Source: Dialister pneumosintes
GTDB lineage: Bacteria; Bacillota; Negativicutes; Veillonellales; Dialisteraceae
Length of the DNA stretch: 64,000 nt
NCBI RefSeq assembly: GCF_001717505.1
Contig: NZ_CP017037.1
Location: 969,001 to 1,033,000, forward strand
Direction of reading: 5' to 3'
Part shown: in pieces, positions 6,950-15,473 of the stretch
Numbering within the stretch: position 1 is the stretch's first letter
How the letters are laid out: every line of letters starts with the position of its first letter
Translations under genes and position numbers: made by a program
Notes under the pieces: model-generated
What the model saw: the letters and a program-made list of their open reading frames with translations, nothing else
Databases searched by the model: none
What the model was told of the DNA's origin: nothing

Positions 6950-9058
6950 TCATGTTCTCGGTATTTTTATCTTATGCAAAACATCTTGAATAGCTGATAA
7001 AAATATATTTCCATACTTTTCCCATTTGACCGGTCCCACTCCATATATATTCATCATCTCGGTTTTATTCTTAGGTATATATTCTGCCATTTCTTCCAGT
7101 GTTCTATTCGAAAACACTCTAAATGGTTCAATCCCTTGTTGTCTTGAACAAGAAAGCCGAATAGAAGACAAATATTTATAAATCCACTCTTTTTGAACTT
7201 CTTGCTTTTTATTTTCTTGCTTCTGATTTAGTTTCTCTAATTTCTTTAAAGCAAAATCTTCTTTAAGTACCTTCAAAAAGGGACGTCCATATTTTTGTAG
7301 TTTAAAATCTCCTACACCATTAATTTTTCCTAACTGCTGAAAACTAGTAGGCACTTCTGTTGCCATTTCTTCTAAAGTCGCATCCGAAAATATAACAAAA
7401 GGAGGTACATGCTCTCGTTGTGCTATAGTACTACGCAATTGTAATAATTTCTCATACAATCTATCATGTGATAATGGTTTATAAAAATCGGTAACAGTTT
7501 GCTTAGCAATCATAGCATCCACTCCAGGTGCTAACCCCTTAACTTTCGCTTTCCCCAACAATACATGTTCAGCTTTATTTGTCAGTTGTACTATAGGGTA
7601 AGGCTCACCGACTTGCTGTAGATATCCATCTGCAATTAACGTATGTAATATACTTCGAATGGAATTTGTTTTTTCAAAAGAAAGTTTTCCATAAGTCAAT
7701 TGTTTATTTAGTTGGTGAGAAAGAATATATTGAGACCGACTTCCTTTTAATATATCAGCAATCACAGAACTGCCAAACCTTTCCCCAACATTTCGTATGG
7801 TACGAAATATTAATGTTGCCAAATCAGTAATATCTCGCTCGCTATGCATAGTTTCACAAGAAGAACAATGATTACATACTTGAGTAGGTTTCTCTCCAAA
7901 ATAAGTTAAAATTGTATTACGTAAACAAGAAGTTGTACCACAATAAGCAATCATTTTATGTAACCGACGATACTCTATTTGTTTCTGCTCTTCCGACAAG
8001 TCAGATTGTGATAATAAATACTTGTGTATGCCTACATCTTTAGCATTATAAAATAAAATACATTCTGCCTTAGCCCCGTCTCGCCCTGCACGTCCTGCTT
8101 CTTGATAATAGGCTTCTAAACTTTTAGGCATTTGATAATGAATTACATAACGAACATTACTTTTATCTATGCCCATACCAAAAGCATTAGTAGCAACCAT
8201 AACCATTTTTCTCTCATAAGAGAAATCATCTTGTGAATTATATCGTTCTTCATCAGCAAGCCCTGCATGATATTTCCCGACAGATACACCTTGTTGTTTT
8301 AATAATTCATATATAGAATCTACAGCTTTTCGTGTAGCGCAATAAATAATACCGCTCTCTCTACTATGCATTTTCACATACTTCAAAAGCAATTGATTCT
8401 GCTTCTCTTTAGGTAATCCACGAAAAACACGAAAAGATAAATTCGGACGATCTAAGCCAATACGTAAAAGCATAGCCTGCTCAAGACCTAAACTTTTTTT
8501 TATATCAGCTTCTACTAAGGGTGTTGCCGTAGCAGTAAAGGCTGACACTATAGGTTTAACAGTAAGAGAATCTATAAACTCTCTAATTTTTCTATAGCTG
8601 GGACGAAAATCATGTCCCCATTGAGATACACAATGAGCTTCATCAATAACAACCATAGATAAAGGAACTTGACTTAAGCAATCAGTAAAGTAAGAAGGTT
8701 CCAATTTTTCAGGAGCCATATATAATATTTTAATTTTACCTCTATACACATCTCGTAAGCACTCAATAGACTCATCAAAAGATATGGTGCTATTCACATA
8801 TGCAGCCTCAATCCCTTGTTCTTTTAATGCTTCCACTTGATCTTTCATAAGTGAAATTAAAGGAGAAATGACAACAACTCCATAAGGCATTAGTAAAGAA
8901 GGTATTTGAAAACAAATAGATTTTCCCGCTCCGGTAGGCATAATAGCTAATATATCTTTCTTCTCTAAAAGAGCTTGTACAACTTCTCGTTGTCCTTTGC
9001 GGAAATTATCATATCCAAAATACTTTTTTAATAATGATTCCGGTGATTGCACATCCAT
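6950..9058 (-). CDS. recQ: ATP-dependent DNA helicase RecQ with two HRDC domains
   Basis: 3'-5' DNA helicase for recombination and stalled-fork repair. Superfamily 2 motifs: MPTGAGKS (motif I, about residues 40-47), VIDEAHCVSQWGHDFRP (motif II), SAFTATATP (motif III) and YYQEAGRAGRDG (motif VI). The zinc-binding RecQ-Ct region carries Cys in CGTTSCLR and CNHCSSC. Two HRDC domains follow, each with a segment like F-x-[IV]-F-S-[DN]-x-T-L-E-E-M-A (roughly residues 510-600 and 625-700), whereas many RecQ proteins have one. AAAGGAG lies only about two bases from the ATG; a GTG two codons in is an alternative start. Confidence 0.94.
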   Translation of the reverse strand: MDVQSPESLLKKYFGYDNFRKGQREVVQALLEKKDILAIMPTGAGKSICFQIPSLLMPYGVVVISPLISLMKDQVEALKEQGIEAAYVNSTISFDESIECLRDVYRGKIKILYMAPEKLEPSYFTDCLSQVPLSMVVIDEAHCVSQWGHDFRPSYRKIREFIDSLTVKPIVSAFTATATPLVEADIKKSLGLEQAMLLRIGLDRPNLSFRVFRGLPKEKQNQLLLKYVKMHSRESGIIYCATRKAVDSIYELLKQQGVSVGKYHAGLADEERYNSQDDFSYERKMVMVATNAFGMGIDKSNVRYVIHYQMPKSLEAYYQEAGRAGRDGAKAECILFYNAKDVGIHKYLLSQSDLSEEQKQIEYRRLHKMIAYCGTTSCLRNTILTYFGEKPTQVCNHCSSCETMHSERDITDLATLIFRTIRNVGERFGSSVIADILKGSRSQYILSHQLNKQLTYGKLSFEKTNSIRSILHTLIADGYLQQVGEPYPIVQLTNKAEHVLLGKAKVKGLAPGVDAMIAKQTVTDFYKPLSHDRLYEKLLQLRSTIAQREHVPPFVIFSDATLEEMATEVPTSFQQLGKINGVGDFKLQKYGRPFLKVLKEDFALKKLEKLNQKQENKKQEVQKEWIYKYLSSIRLSCSRQQGIEPFRVFSNRTLEEMAEYIPKNKTEMMNIYGVGPVKWEKYGNIFLSAIQDVLHKIKIPRT

Positions 9059-9174
9059 CTCTCCTTTCTAATATGATTGCTTATTTATTTTACCACATAT
9101 ATAATCATTAAATTTTTCGAATTTTCAGAAAAAGTAATATAATAAAAACAGCCATACGATGGAGGGCATACTTA

Positions 9175-9657
9175 ATGAAAAAACACAAAAAAACAAATGT
9201 AATGAGAATGTTAGACCAAGCGCACATTCCTTATGAAACAAAGTCTTGTGAATATACAGAAGAAGATCTCTCAGGTATACATACAGCCAATATACTAGGA
9301 TATAGTCCCAATATGGTTTTTAAAACTATTGTTACACAAGGAGATAAAACCGGTCCGATTGTGTTTTGCTTACCATCTTGCTATGAATTGAATTTAAAAA
9401 CAGCTGCTAAAGTAAGTGGTAATAAAAAGGTGGAAATGATTCCTGTAAAAAATCTCCTTACATTAACAGGTTATGTAAGAGGAGGATGCTCTCCTATCGG
9501 TATGAAAAAAGAATTTCCAACTTATATCGATTCCCATTGCAAAAACCATACATTAATCAGTATCAGTGCCGGTCAAAGAGGGATGCAAGTACTTATTTCT
9601 CCACAAGCACTGATTCAGTTTATTCATGCTATTGTTGTAGAGATTACAAAAAAATAA
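9175..9657 (+). CDS. ybaK: YbaK/EbsC-type Cys-tRNA(Pro) deacylase
   Basis: Trans-editing hydrolase that clears mischarged aminoacyl-tRNA, in the family mainly Cys-tRNA(Pro). The 160-aa protein follows the YbaK pattern: TNVMRMLDQAHIPYE at the start, VFKTIVTQGD containing the conserved Lys, and GYVRGGCSPIGMKK in the substrate pocket. It is a monocistronic plus-strand unit with GGAGGG before the ATG and a bidirectional terminator after it. Exact tRNA specificity cannot be read from sequence. Confidence 0.9.
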   Translation: MKKHKKTNVMRMLDQAHIPYETKSCEYTEEDLSGIHTANILGYSPNMVFKTIVTQGDKTGPIVFCLPSCYELNLKTAAKVSGNKKVEMIPVKNLLTLTGYVRGGCSPIGMKKEFPTYIDSHCKNHTLISISAGQRGMQVLISPQALIQFIHAIVVEITKK

Positions 9658-9684
9658 AGCGGTCAAATGACTGCTTTATTTTTT
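9653..9684. terminator. Bidirectional terminator
   Basis: Stem AATAAAGC...GCTTTATT (9653-9660 with 9673-9680), extended by GTC/GAC around an AAAT loop, with T tracts on both strands. It separates the deacylase gene from the end of the convergent iron operon. Confidence 0.8.
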
Positions 9685-9688
9685 ATTA

Positions 9689-10207
9689 TTATAAGGACGC
9701 TTGTTCTAATGCACGTTGTGCCGCTTCGAAAAACTGTTTATAAGATACTGTCGCACCGGAAATTCCATCTACTTTATTTAACTCTTGTGTCTGTAAAAGT
9801 GCTTCCCCATAGGATTTAATAGCACTTACTGCTAATTGTGCTTTATTATAATAAATTTTATTTTCAATTTCTCCATTTGTCTTCCCATAGCTTTCGTCTT
9901 TAAGTGTTCCGTCTTTCTTATATCCTTCAAAAGTACTTGCTATAATTTGATGGTCTTTAATAGTAATAGAAATTTTCCCATAAGCCCCTCTGTCATCAGG
10001 GTCGCTTATTCCTGAAAAAGTACCATCCTTAGCTTTAGCAAGCAATTCTTTCGTATTAATTTGCGGCGGCATATATTCCATTTCATTAGATACTTTTTTA
10101 TCTGCCGGAGTAGTTACAGAACTCTCTGTACCACATCCCCCTATAAGTACAGAAGCTACTCCTGCTGCTACTAATACACCGTATTTTGTCATTTTATTTT
10201 GCTCCAT
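9689..10207 (-). CDS. FMN-binding lipoprotein, predicted flavinylated
   Basis: Predicted extracytoplasmic electron carrier. It has a lipoprotein signal (lipobox IGGC, Cys25), a linker, then an FMN-binding domain of about 110 residues (YGKISITIKDHQIIASTFEGY...). It contains the flavinylation motif D-G-I-S-G-A-T-V-S, whose Thr receives FMN through a phosphoester bond in proteins modified by ApbE. It is the last gene of the iron operon, starting 14 bases inside the ATPase gene with AAAGGAG upstream. Inference: it shuttles electrons to or from iron during uptake, perhaps with the DUF2318 protein. It is the only candidate ApbE substrate in the window. Confidence 0.85.
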   Translation of the reverse strand: MEQNKMTKYGVLVAAGVASVLIGGCGTESSVTTPADKKVSNEMEYMPPQINTKELLAKAKDGTFSGISDPDDRGAYGKISITIKDHQIIASTFEGYKKDGTLKDESYGKTNGEIENKIYYNKAQLAVSAIKSYGEALLQTQELNKVDGISGATVSYKQFFEAAQRALEQASL

Positions 10208-10871
10208 GTTCCTGCTCCTTTGTTTTTTCTATATGCCCATGGTTAATAATAATAATTCTTTTGGCAGCAGCACCAACTAAACCGGAATGCGTAACAGTAA
10301 TAATAGTATGTCCTTCTTTATTAAGCTGTCTAAAAATATCCATAACTAAGCGTTCATTCTTTTCATCTAAATTTCCCGTAGGTTCGTCTGCCAAAATAAG
10401 AACCGGATAGTTTATTAATGCACGAGCAATACAAACACGTTGCTGTTCTCCGCCTGAAAGTTCTCTAGGAAGGTGTTCGGCTCTATCAGCAAGTCCCACA
10501 CGATCCAAGGCTTCCATTGCCTCTTTTCTATCAGGAATACTATGGTAAAATTGTGCAACCATAATATTTTCTACTGCAGTTAAATAAGGAATTAAATGGA
10601 ATTGTTGAAAAACCATTCCCACTTTATCTCTTCGGATTTGTGTTAATTCTTCTTTTGATACATTATTTAAATTAATACCGTCTAAAATCACTTCTCCGGA
10701 AGTATGATTATCCATACAACCGATAATATTCATCAATGTGGTCTTTCCGGATCCGGATGGTCCCATAATTGCCAACCAATCACCTTTATCTACAGTCAAA
10801 TTAATCCCTTGTAATGCAGGAACACGGCCACCATAAAGCATACCTACATCTTTTAATTGTAATAAACTCAT
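10194..10871 (-). CDS. LolD/MacB-type ABC transporter ATPase
   Basis: ATPase partner of the two FtsX-like permeases next to it. Walker A GPSGSGKTT (about residues 40-48), Q-loop MVFQQFHLIPYLT, signature LSGGEQQRV, Walker B VLILADEPTGNLD and the switch His in VTHS. The LolD/MacB class usually drives mechanical work on periplasmic proteins rather than moving solutes through a pore. I placed the start at 10871 (MSLLQLKDVG) because GGAG precedes it; the in-frame extension to 10901 would reach into the permease gene. The product is 225 aa. The same ATPase plus two permeases accompany P19/FTR1 in Campylobacter. Confidence 0.88.
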   Translation of the reverse strand: MSLLQLKDVGMLYGGRVPALQGINLTVDKGDWLAIMGPSGSGKTTLMNIIGCMDNHTSGEVILDGINLNNVSKEELTQIRRDKVGMVFQQFHLIPYLTAVENIMVAQFYHSIPDRKEAMEALDRVGLADRAEHLPRELSGGEQQRVCIARALINYPVLILADEPTGNLDEKNERLVMDIFRQLNKEGHTIITVTHSGLVGAAAKRIIIINHGHIEKTKEQEHGAK

Positions 10872-10881
10872 AACATTCTCC

Positions 10882-12027
10882 TTATTCACCACGTAAAACA
10901 ACTGCCGGTTCTATCTTTACAGCTGTTTTTACAGGAAGCATTGTAGCCAGTGCCGTTACTACAATAGATAAGATAACTGTAATTGCTCCAACAAAGAATG
11001 GAACCCCTATCATTCGACCAAATACATGTACACCTACAGTATAAGCAAAAACATATCCGCCTCCGATACCTATTAAGCCTCCAATAAAGCCTAACATACA
11101 GCTTTCTCCAAAGAACTCTCCTGCAATATTAATATTGGTAGCCCCTAAAGCTTTCTTTAGTCCTATTTCTTTCCTACGCTCTTGTACAACTTCTGTCATA
11201 GTAGTTCCTACACAAATAAGTGTAAGCAAAAGTACTACTATCGTTACTAAAAGAACCAAAGCTTGTAATTTCCCCAGTACTGCTTGTTCTGATTTCACAA
11301 TCTGATTTACAGTTTGTGGTCTAACATGAGGTGTCTTGTTTTTCATTTCTTTTTCTAAAACAGTAAGCTCTTTTGAATCTGCTACTACACTTACTTGTAC
11401 CATACTAATCTGACCGGGTTTATCAATGAATTCTTGCATTTGCACTAAATCTATATACGCCAATTGTTCTTCTTTTCCACCAGTACGTACAATCCCCGAC
11501 ACGGTGTAGAAATCTTCTTTAGCCCCATCGCTAGACACCACTACGACTTGTGAGCCTATACTTGCTTGATATTTATCAACAAGTTCATGCCCAATAAGAA
11601 TTTCTTTAGAACCCTTTTTAGGCATATGCCCTTCAATTTGCCAATATGGTGCAACTTTTTTTACTTCATCAAAGTCTGTACCTCCTACTAAAACAGGAGA
11701 TTCATTAATTTTTAATCTTTCATATAAAAAAGGAGCTTTCCCTACAACTTCATGAGAATCAAGTAAGCTATATACAGGAGTAATACTATTCTCTGATAGT
11801 ATTGTATTCCCCTCTGCCGGAATCAACAATAAGTTAGCACCATAGGCACGAAATTCTCGTCCCATTTGTTCAGGAACTTCTTTATAAACAGTAATCATCC
11901 CTGAAATAATAGTTGCACCAATAGCTACAGCTAGAAGTGCTATAAACATCCTAAATTTTCTTCTAAGCAATGCATTGACAACCATAGTGAAGTACATGCG
12001 AACTTTTTTCATATTCATAATCATCAC
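10882..12027 (-). CDS. FtsX-like (MacB-type) ABC permease, distal
   Basis: A 381-aa membrane protein with the MacB/FtsX layout: one N-terminal helix (MFIALLAVAIGATIISGMITVY), a large extracytoplasmic domain (about residues 50-250), then three C-terminal helices with the family segment ERRKEIGLKKALGAT between them. It overlaps the upstream permease gene by 4 bases and is followed 10 bases later by its ATPase gene. Inference: with its partner it forms a heterodimeric machine acting on periplasmic components of the iron system. Several Met codons cluster at the start, so the exact start is uncertain by a few residues. Confidence 0.88.
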   Translation of the reverse strand: MMIMNMKKVRMYFTMVVNALLRRKFRMFIALLAVAIGATIISGMITVYKEVPEQMGREFRAYGANLLLIPAEGNTILSENSITPVYSLLDSHEVVGKAPFLYERLKINESPVLVGGTDFDEVKKVAPYWQIEGHMPKKGSKEILIGHELVDKYQASIGSQVVVVSSDGAKEDFYTVSGIVRTGGKEEQLAYIDLVQMQEFIDKPGQISMVQVSVVADSKELTVLEKEMKNKTPHVRPQTVNQIVKSEQAVLGKLQALVLLVTIVVLLLTLICVGTTMTEVVQERRKEIGLKKALGATNINIAGEFFGESCMLGFIGGLIGIGGGYVFAYTVGVHVFGRMIGVPFFVGAITVILSIVVTALATMLPVKTAVKIEPAVVLRGE

Positions 12028-13304
12028 CTACCATGAAGTACAATGCCGGGTCTCAGTTTTAATAACGATTTAATTGCCGGTAAACTGCCTATAAGAAGCA
12101 TAAAAACAAGTAAAACCACAAGAAGTGGAACAACCATCCAGTTAATAGCAATTGCTGAACCGAAAACGGCTTGCCCAATAAATTGTGCAAATCCGATTCC
12201 AGCTATATATCCGACAATGCCACCGATAATGCCTGCTATAAAAATTTCAGTAAGTACTAACATAACTACCGATAAGTCTGTCGCGCCCAGAGCTTTTAAT
12301 AATCCCAGCTCTTTGCTCCGTTCCATAACATTAGCACTGACAAGATTAGATACTCCCATAGTTGCGGATAAGAGAGACAGTGCTGTAATTAAAACCATAA
12401 GCATTTGTGTCTTATCTAAAATCTTTCCTTCTGATTCTGCAATTTGACGAACAGGTCTTGCTACAGATCCTTGTACAACTTCTTCAATTTGATATGCAAT
12501 AGAACTTACATAAGCAGTACAATACCAAACTTCGTACTCTTTCATTGAAAGACTTTTCGGATTTTTTGATGCACGACGTGCCAATTCATTTTCGGGTGTT
12601 GTAATGGCACTGACTGTAATATTATCTATTTTTCCCTGTAATCCTAAAATATCTTGTGCAGTGGATAATTGTGTAATTACTTTATTATCTTCTTCTCCAC
12701 CACTGGATAAAATACCTGCTACATATAGTGATTGTTCTTGATTATCTTTATCTTTAAAAGTTAAAGAATCGCCTTTATGAATCTGTAATCTATTCGCTAG
12801 TGCTGTTCCAACCAATGCATAACTTTGTTCATTATCTTTGGGCCATGCTCCATCAATTTGCCACCAAGACTTCATATAAGTTTCTCCCGTCGAAAAAATA
12901 TCTCCGGTAGGTAACTCAATTTCATGATCAAACCAAGTCCCCTCTAAAGGAATAACATAACCATTATCCAATGTAATTTTCCCTTCAAGATGGGGAGATA
13001 AAGCTACTATATTATTTGTCCAAAAAATAGTTTTAATTTTACCTAAATCTGATTCATTTAAATACTCTTTAGGCGTATCTGCATCACTAACTCCATAAAT
13101 ATCTTTTAATATAGATGCATTTTTTGAAGTAACTGTAATGTTTGCACCAAAAGCTTTAAGTTCCTTATTGACCTTATCACCAACATCAAACATTACATTA
13201 AGCATAGCTGCCGCTAATGATATTCCAAGTGCTACTACAAGTGCCACAAAAAGAAGCTGACGCCCCTGACGAAATATTGTACCTTTTATCATTTGCCAAA
13301 ACAC
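12024..13304 (-). CDS. FtsX-like (MacB-type) ABC permease, proximal
   Basis: A 426-aa paralogue of the next gene with the same topology: an N-terminal helix (LLFVALVVALGISLAAAML), a large external domain, and C-terminal helices with MERSKELGLLKALGATDLSV between them. The external domain contains a segment around ARRASKNPKSLSMKEYEVWYC that the partner lacks. Gene order and overlap (4 bases) show that the two permeases are made together. Two unequal FtsX-like subunits match the layout of the Campylobacter P19 locus (Cj1661-Cj1662). Confidence 0.88.
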   Translation of the reverse strand: MFWQMIKGTIFRQGRQLLFVALVVALGISLAAAMLNVMFDVGDKVNKELKAFGANITVTSKNASILKDIYGVSDADTPKEYLNESDLGKIKTIFWTNNIVALSPHLEGKITLDNGYVIPLEGTWFDHEIELPTGDIFSTGETYMKSWWQIDGAWPKDNEQSYALVGTALANRLQIHKGDSLTFKDKDNQEQSLYVAGILSSGGEEDNKVITQLSTAQDILGLQGKIDNITVSAITTPENELARRASKNPKSLSMKEYEVWYCTAYVSSIAYQIEEVVQGSVARPVRQIAESEGKILDKTQMLMVLITALSLLSATMGVSNLVSANVMERSKELGLLKALGATDLSVVMLVLTEIFIAGIIGGIVGYIAGIGFAQFIGQAVFGSAIAINWMVVPLLVVLLVFMLLIGSLPAIKSLLKLRPGIVLHGR

Positions 13305-13322
13305 GTATATCCCTCCTTTTTG

Positions 13323-14582
13323 TTATCTAAAATATTTTTCTGCTGCTTCTAAATCCTCTTGCTCAATATGAAGTTTTCCATCAGCAACTCCATAAGATAA
13401 AGGAATGGGATTACATCCCCCAGGCATTCCTATGGTTTGCTTATTCATAACTACATCACATAATTTACAAACTACTTGATCATCTCTTTCTATATATCCT
13501 GTAGGTCCACAAATCTCACAACAATCAAGCCCTACTCCATATGCCGATCCGCCTTTTCTTACAATAATAAAGCGGATAGAAGTTCCATTTTTAGTCCTAT
13601 ACGAAAAACGATGCAAATGTCCATCATCTACTTTTTCTATCTCCAAAGATACTTTATTATTTTCAGCAGTAACTGCAATGGCGGGAATCAATTCTTCTTC
13701 CTTAGTTGCATAAGTATATCCGAAAGTTGAGAAAAGAATCATAACCACCAAAATCCCAACCGATGCTTTCCCCCAACGTTTTTTATGCATATCTTTTGCA
13801 ACTACTTTCCTATATTGTGCCGGATTCTGTTCTACATGACGTACAGGACATTTTTGTGAAAATAATGCTAACGGTACTGTAAATAATACTAAAAACACAA
13901 CAAACACGACCCACCGCTGATGATCAATAATAGGCCCCATAATAACAAGTAATTGTCTGGTTGGTAAAATATGTCTTGCCATCAAAATTTGAATAATATA
14001 CACCAGTTGTTGCAAAAAAAGTGCGGTTAATTGAATTAAATATACAACTGTAAGTCTTTTATCATTCAAAGATCTTGCTGCATGATAAATTAGCCAACTG
14101 CCAACAAAAGCAAGAAATCCACCTGAAATAAAGCCCAGCATTCTTACTATCATGGTTATAGAAAACATTTCGTTAACATTCAACATGGTTGTAACAGGAA
14201 CTAACCAAATTTCCATTCCATAATACAATGAAAGTGAAATAATATTAAGGATAACACCACGTTTAAACCAAGAACTTCGTTGTTCTATTTTATTTTGATT
14301 ACCAATTAACATACTTGCTAAAACAATTTCACTAATAATAGCAAAAAATGCCATTATCCCTTCAAAGCCTTCACGACTTATTGCATTTTTTGTACCTTGC
14401 TTTACTGCAATAAAAAATAAAGAAAGCCAGAATCCCCAATAAGCTGTTTTTCTAAAAAGGCTACGGTATCTTCCATTATCATATTCAGTTAAAATCGCAA
14501 ACAATACCGATAAAGGCATCATTAATGCAATCCCAAATTCCATTGCAGGAATAAGCTGTTGTAAATAAAGTTGCATCTGCAT
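13323..14582 (-). CDS. DUF2318 membrane protein with Cys-rich C-terminal domain (FtrD-like)
   Basis: Probable membrane redox protein of the iron uptake system. The N-terminal part (to about residue 295) holds about eight hydrophobic helices. The C-terminal extracytoplasmic domain (about residues 305-419) carries a conserved Cys set: GLDCCEICGP, VVCKLCDVVM and GGCNPIP, as in Fe-S-containing DUF2318 proteins such as Campylobacter Cj1660 and FtrD. Inference: it passes electrons to or from the periplasmic iron carrier so that FTR1 receives the right oxidation state. AAAGGAATTC lies before the ATG. The 196-base gap upstream (towards p19) contains a large inverted-repeat structure. Confidence 0.85.
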   Translation of the reverse strand: MQMQLYLQQLIPAMEFGIALMMPLSVLFAILTEYDNGRYRSLFRKTAYWGFWLSLFFIAVKQGTKNAISREGFEGIMAFFAIISEIVLASMLIGNQNKIEQRSSWFKRGVILNIISLSLYYGMEIWLVPVTTMLNVNEMFSITMIVRMLGFISGGFLAFVGSWLIYHAARSLNDKRLTVVYLIQLTALFLQQLVYIIQILMARHILPTRQLLVIMGPIIDHQRWVVFVVFLVLFTVPLALFSQKCPVRHVEQNPAQYRKVVAKDMHKKRWGKASVGILVVMILFSTFGYTYATKEEELIPAIAVTAENNKVSLEIEKVDDGHLHRFSYRTKNGTSIRFIIVRKGGSAYGVGLDCCEICGPTGYIERDDQVVCKLCDVVMNKQTIGMPGGCNPIPLSYGVADGKLHIEQEDLEAAEKYFR

Positions 14583-14608
14583 GGAGAATTCCTTTCAAAA
14601 TGAAAAGA

Positions 14609-14730
14609 CTACATTATAGACAGAAATATACAAGATGAGCGTATTATAAAGAATAATCACGACTCTATATTGACCGAACTATACACTTATATAATCCGCT
14701 CATCTTATTATTCAAAAATCTATAATGTAG
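14609..14730. repeat. 122-bp nested inverted-repeat element between p19 and the DUF2318 gene
   Basis: The outer arms CTACATTATAGA (14609-14620) and TCTATAATGTAG (14719-14730) are perfectly complementary over 12 bases. The inner arms AGATGAGCG plus ATTATA (14633-14648) and TATAAT plus CGCTCATCT (14690-14705) pair over 15 positions with one mismatch. The two stems are coaxial in the same molecule and leave a central loop of about 41 bases. No ORF is evident. I see no second copy in the window. It could be a structured intergenic RNA or a small miniature-transposon-like insertion. Confidence 0.75.
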
Positions 14731-14739
14731 CACTCATCA

Positions 14740-14759
14740 AAGAAGAATCTATTCTTCTT
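14740..14759. repeat. Hairpin directly after p19
   Basis: Perfect arms AAGAAGAAT (14740-14748) and ATTCTTCTT (14751-14759) separated by CT, about 20 bases beyond the p19 stop. No U tract follows on the minus strand, so it is more likely a 3'-end stabilising hairpin than a terminator. Confidence 0.55.
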
Positions 14760-14778
14760 ATTATTTTATATCACCTTA

Positions 14779-15333
14779 TCACCAATTACGCGGAACGTAA
14801 TCAAAGGTCCATTTCATAACTACAGGTTCTTCCCAGAAATGTCCGGTTACACCGGTTTCTTTATCTACATGAAGGCTGTAGTTCTGACGAGCCGGGCTGT
14901 CAATAGAGAATTCACAGTCATAGGTACCTGCACCGAATAACTTCAAGTTAGCACCATAATGTGGACCATCATCAGCACTCATAGGCATAAATACACCTTC
15001 TAAAGTTTCGCCGGTCTGCTGTTTTGTCATTTTATAATGAACTGTCAAATAAGGAATCCATTCACCGACACCAAAACCGCATTCATTACCTTCTGTTGCA
15101 TGAATATCGGTTTCCATGTGAATATCAGCCTTATCAGCAGCAAGCATAGATCCTTCCGGTTCCATTTGTACAGGTTGGAAATACACCAATGCAACTTTAA
15201 AGTGATTTTCAAGATCTTCTTGTTCATCACCAATTGGATATTCTTGGAACCCGGCAGCAGATGCGGTAAAACCTCCTGCTAAAACTGCAAGTGTTGTTGC
15301 TCCCAAAAGCAACTTCTTTGAGAACTTATTCAT
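14779..15333 (-). CDS. P19/Tp34-type periplasmic iron-transport protein
   Basis: Periplasmic metal-binding protein partnering FTR1 permeases. It has a clear Sec signal (KKLLLGATTLAVLAGGFTASAAG, cleavage after about residue 27) and a 157-residue immunoglobulin-like domain. Metal-ligand residues of the family are visible: Met and Glu in PVQMEPEGS, Asp/His/Met in DIHMETDIHATEGNECGFG, and His in DGPHYGANL. The family binds copper and iron at a dimer interface (known for P19 and Tp34). GC and codon use are richer than in its neighbours, which suggests high expression. AGGAG precedes the ATG, and hairpins flank the gene on both sides. Confidence 0.92.
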   Translation of the reverse strand: MNKFSKKLLLGATTLAVLAGGFTASAAGFQEYPIGDEQEDLENHFKVALVYFQPVQMEPEGSMLAADKADIHMETDIHATEGNECGFGVGEWIPYLTVHYKMTKQQTGETLEGVFMPMSADDGPHYGANLKLFGAGTYDCEFSIDSPARQNYSLHVDKETGVTGHFWEEPVVMKWTFDYVPRNW

Positions 15334-15376
15334 CTCAGCACTCTCCTATAAAAAATAAATAAATAATATAAAGTGA

Positions 15377-15473
15377 GATAAAATAGCTTATATGCTTTTT
15401 ATCTTAATCAATAAGAGTACTCTTATTGACTATATCAATATTGGCAGCAGCAAATCCTGCAACTGCCAATATT
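15377..15473. repeat. Three inverted repeats between the FTR1 gene and p19
   Basis: The 138-base gap holds three successive dyads. The first is GATAAAATAGC...GCTTTTTATC (imperfect, about 15377-15403). The second is a perfect 22-bp palindrome (15408-15429, arms TCAATAAGAG and CTCTTATTGA). The third pairs AATATTGGCAG (15437-15447) with CTGCCAATATT (15463-15473) and overlaps the stop of the FTR1 gene. None has a strong U tract. They could be processing or stability hairpins that raise p19 mRNA above the rest of the operon. Confidence 0.65.

Noticed and set aside
14609-14730. Insertion sequence
   Set aside because: No transposase frame and no clear target-site duplication; only inverted-repeat structure is seen.
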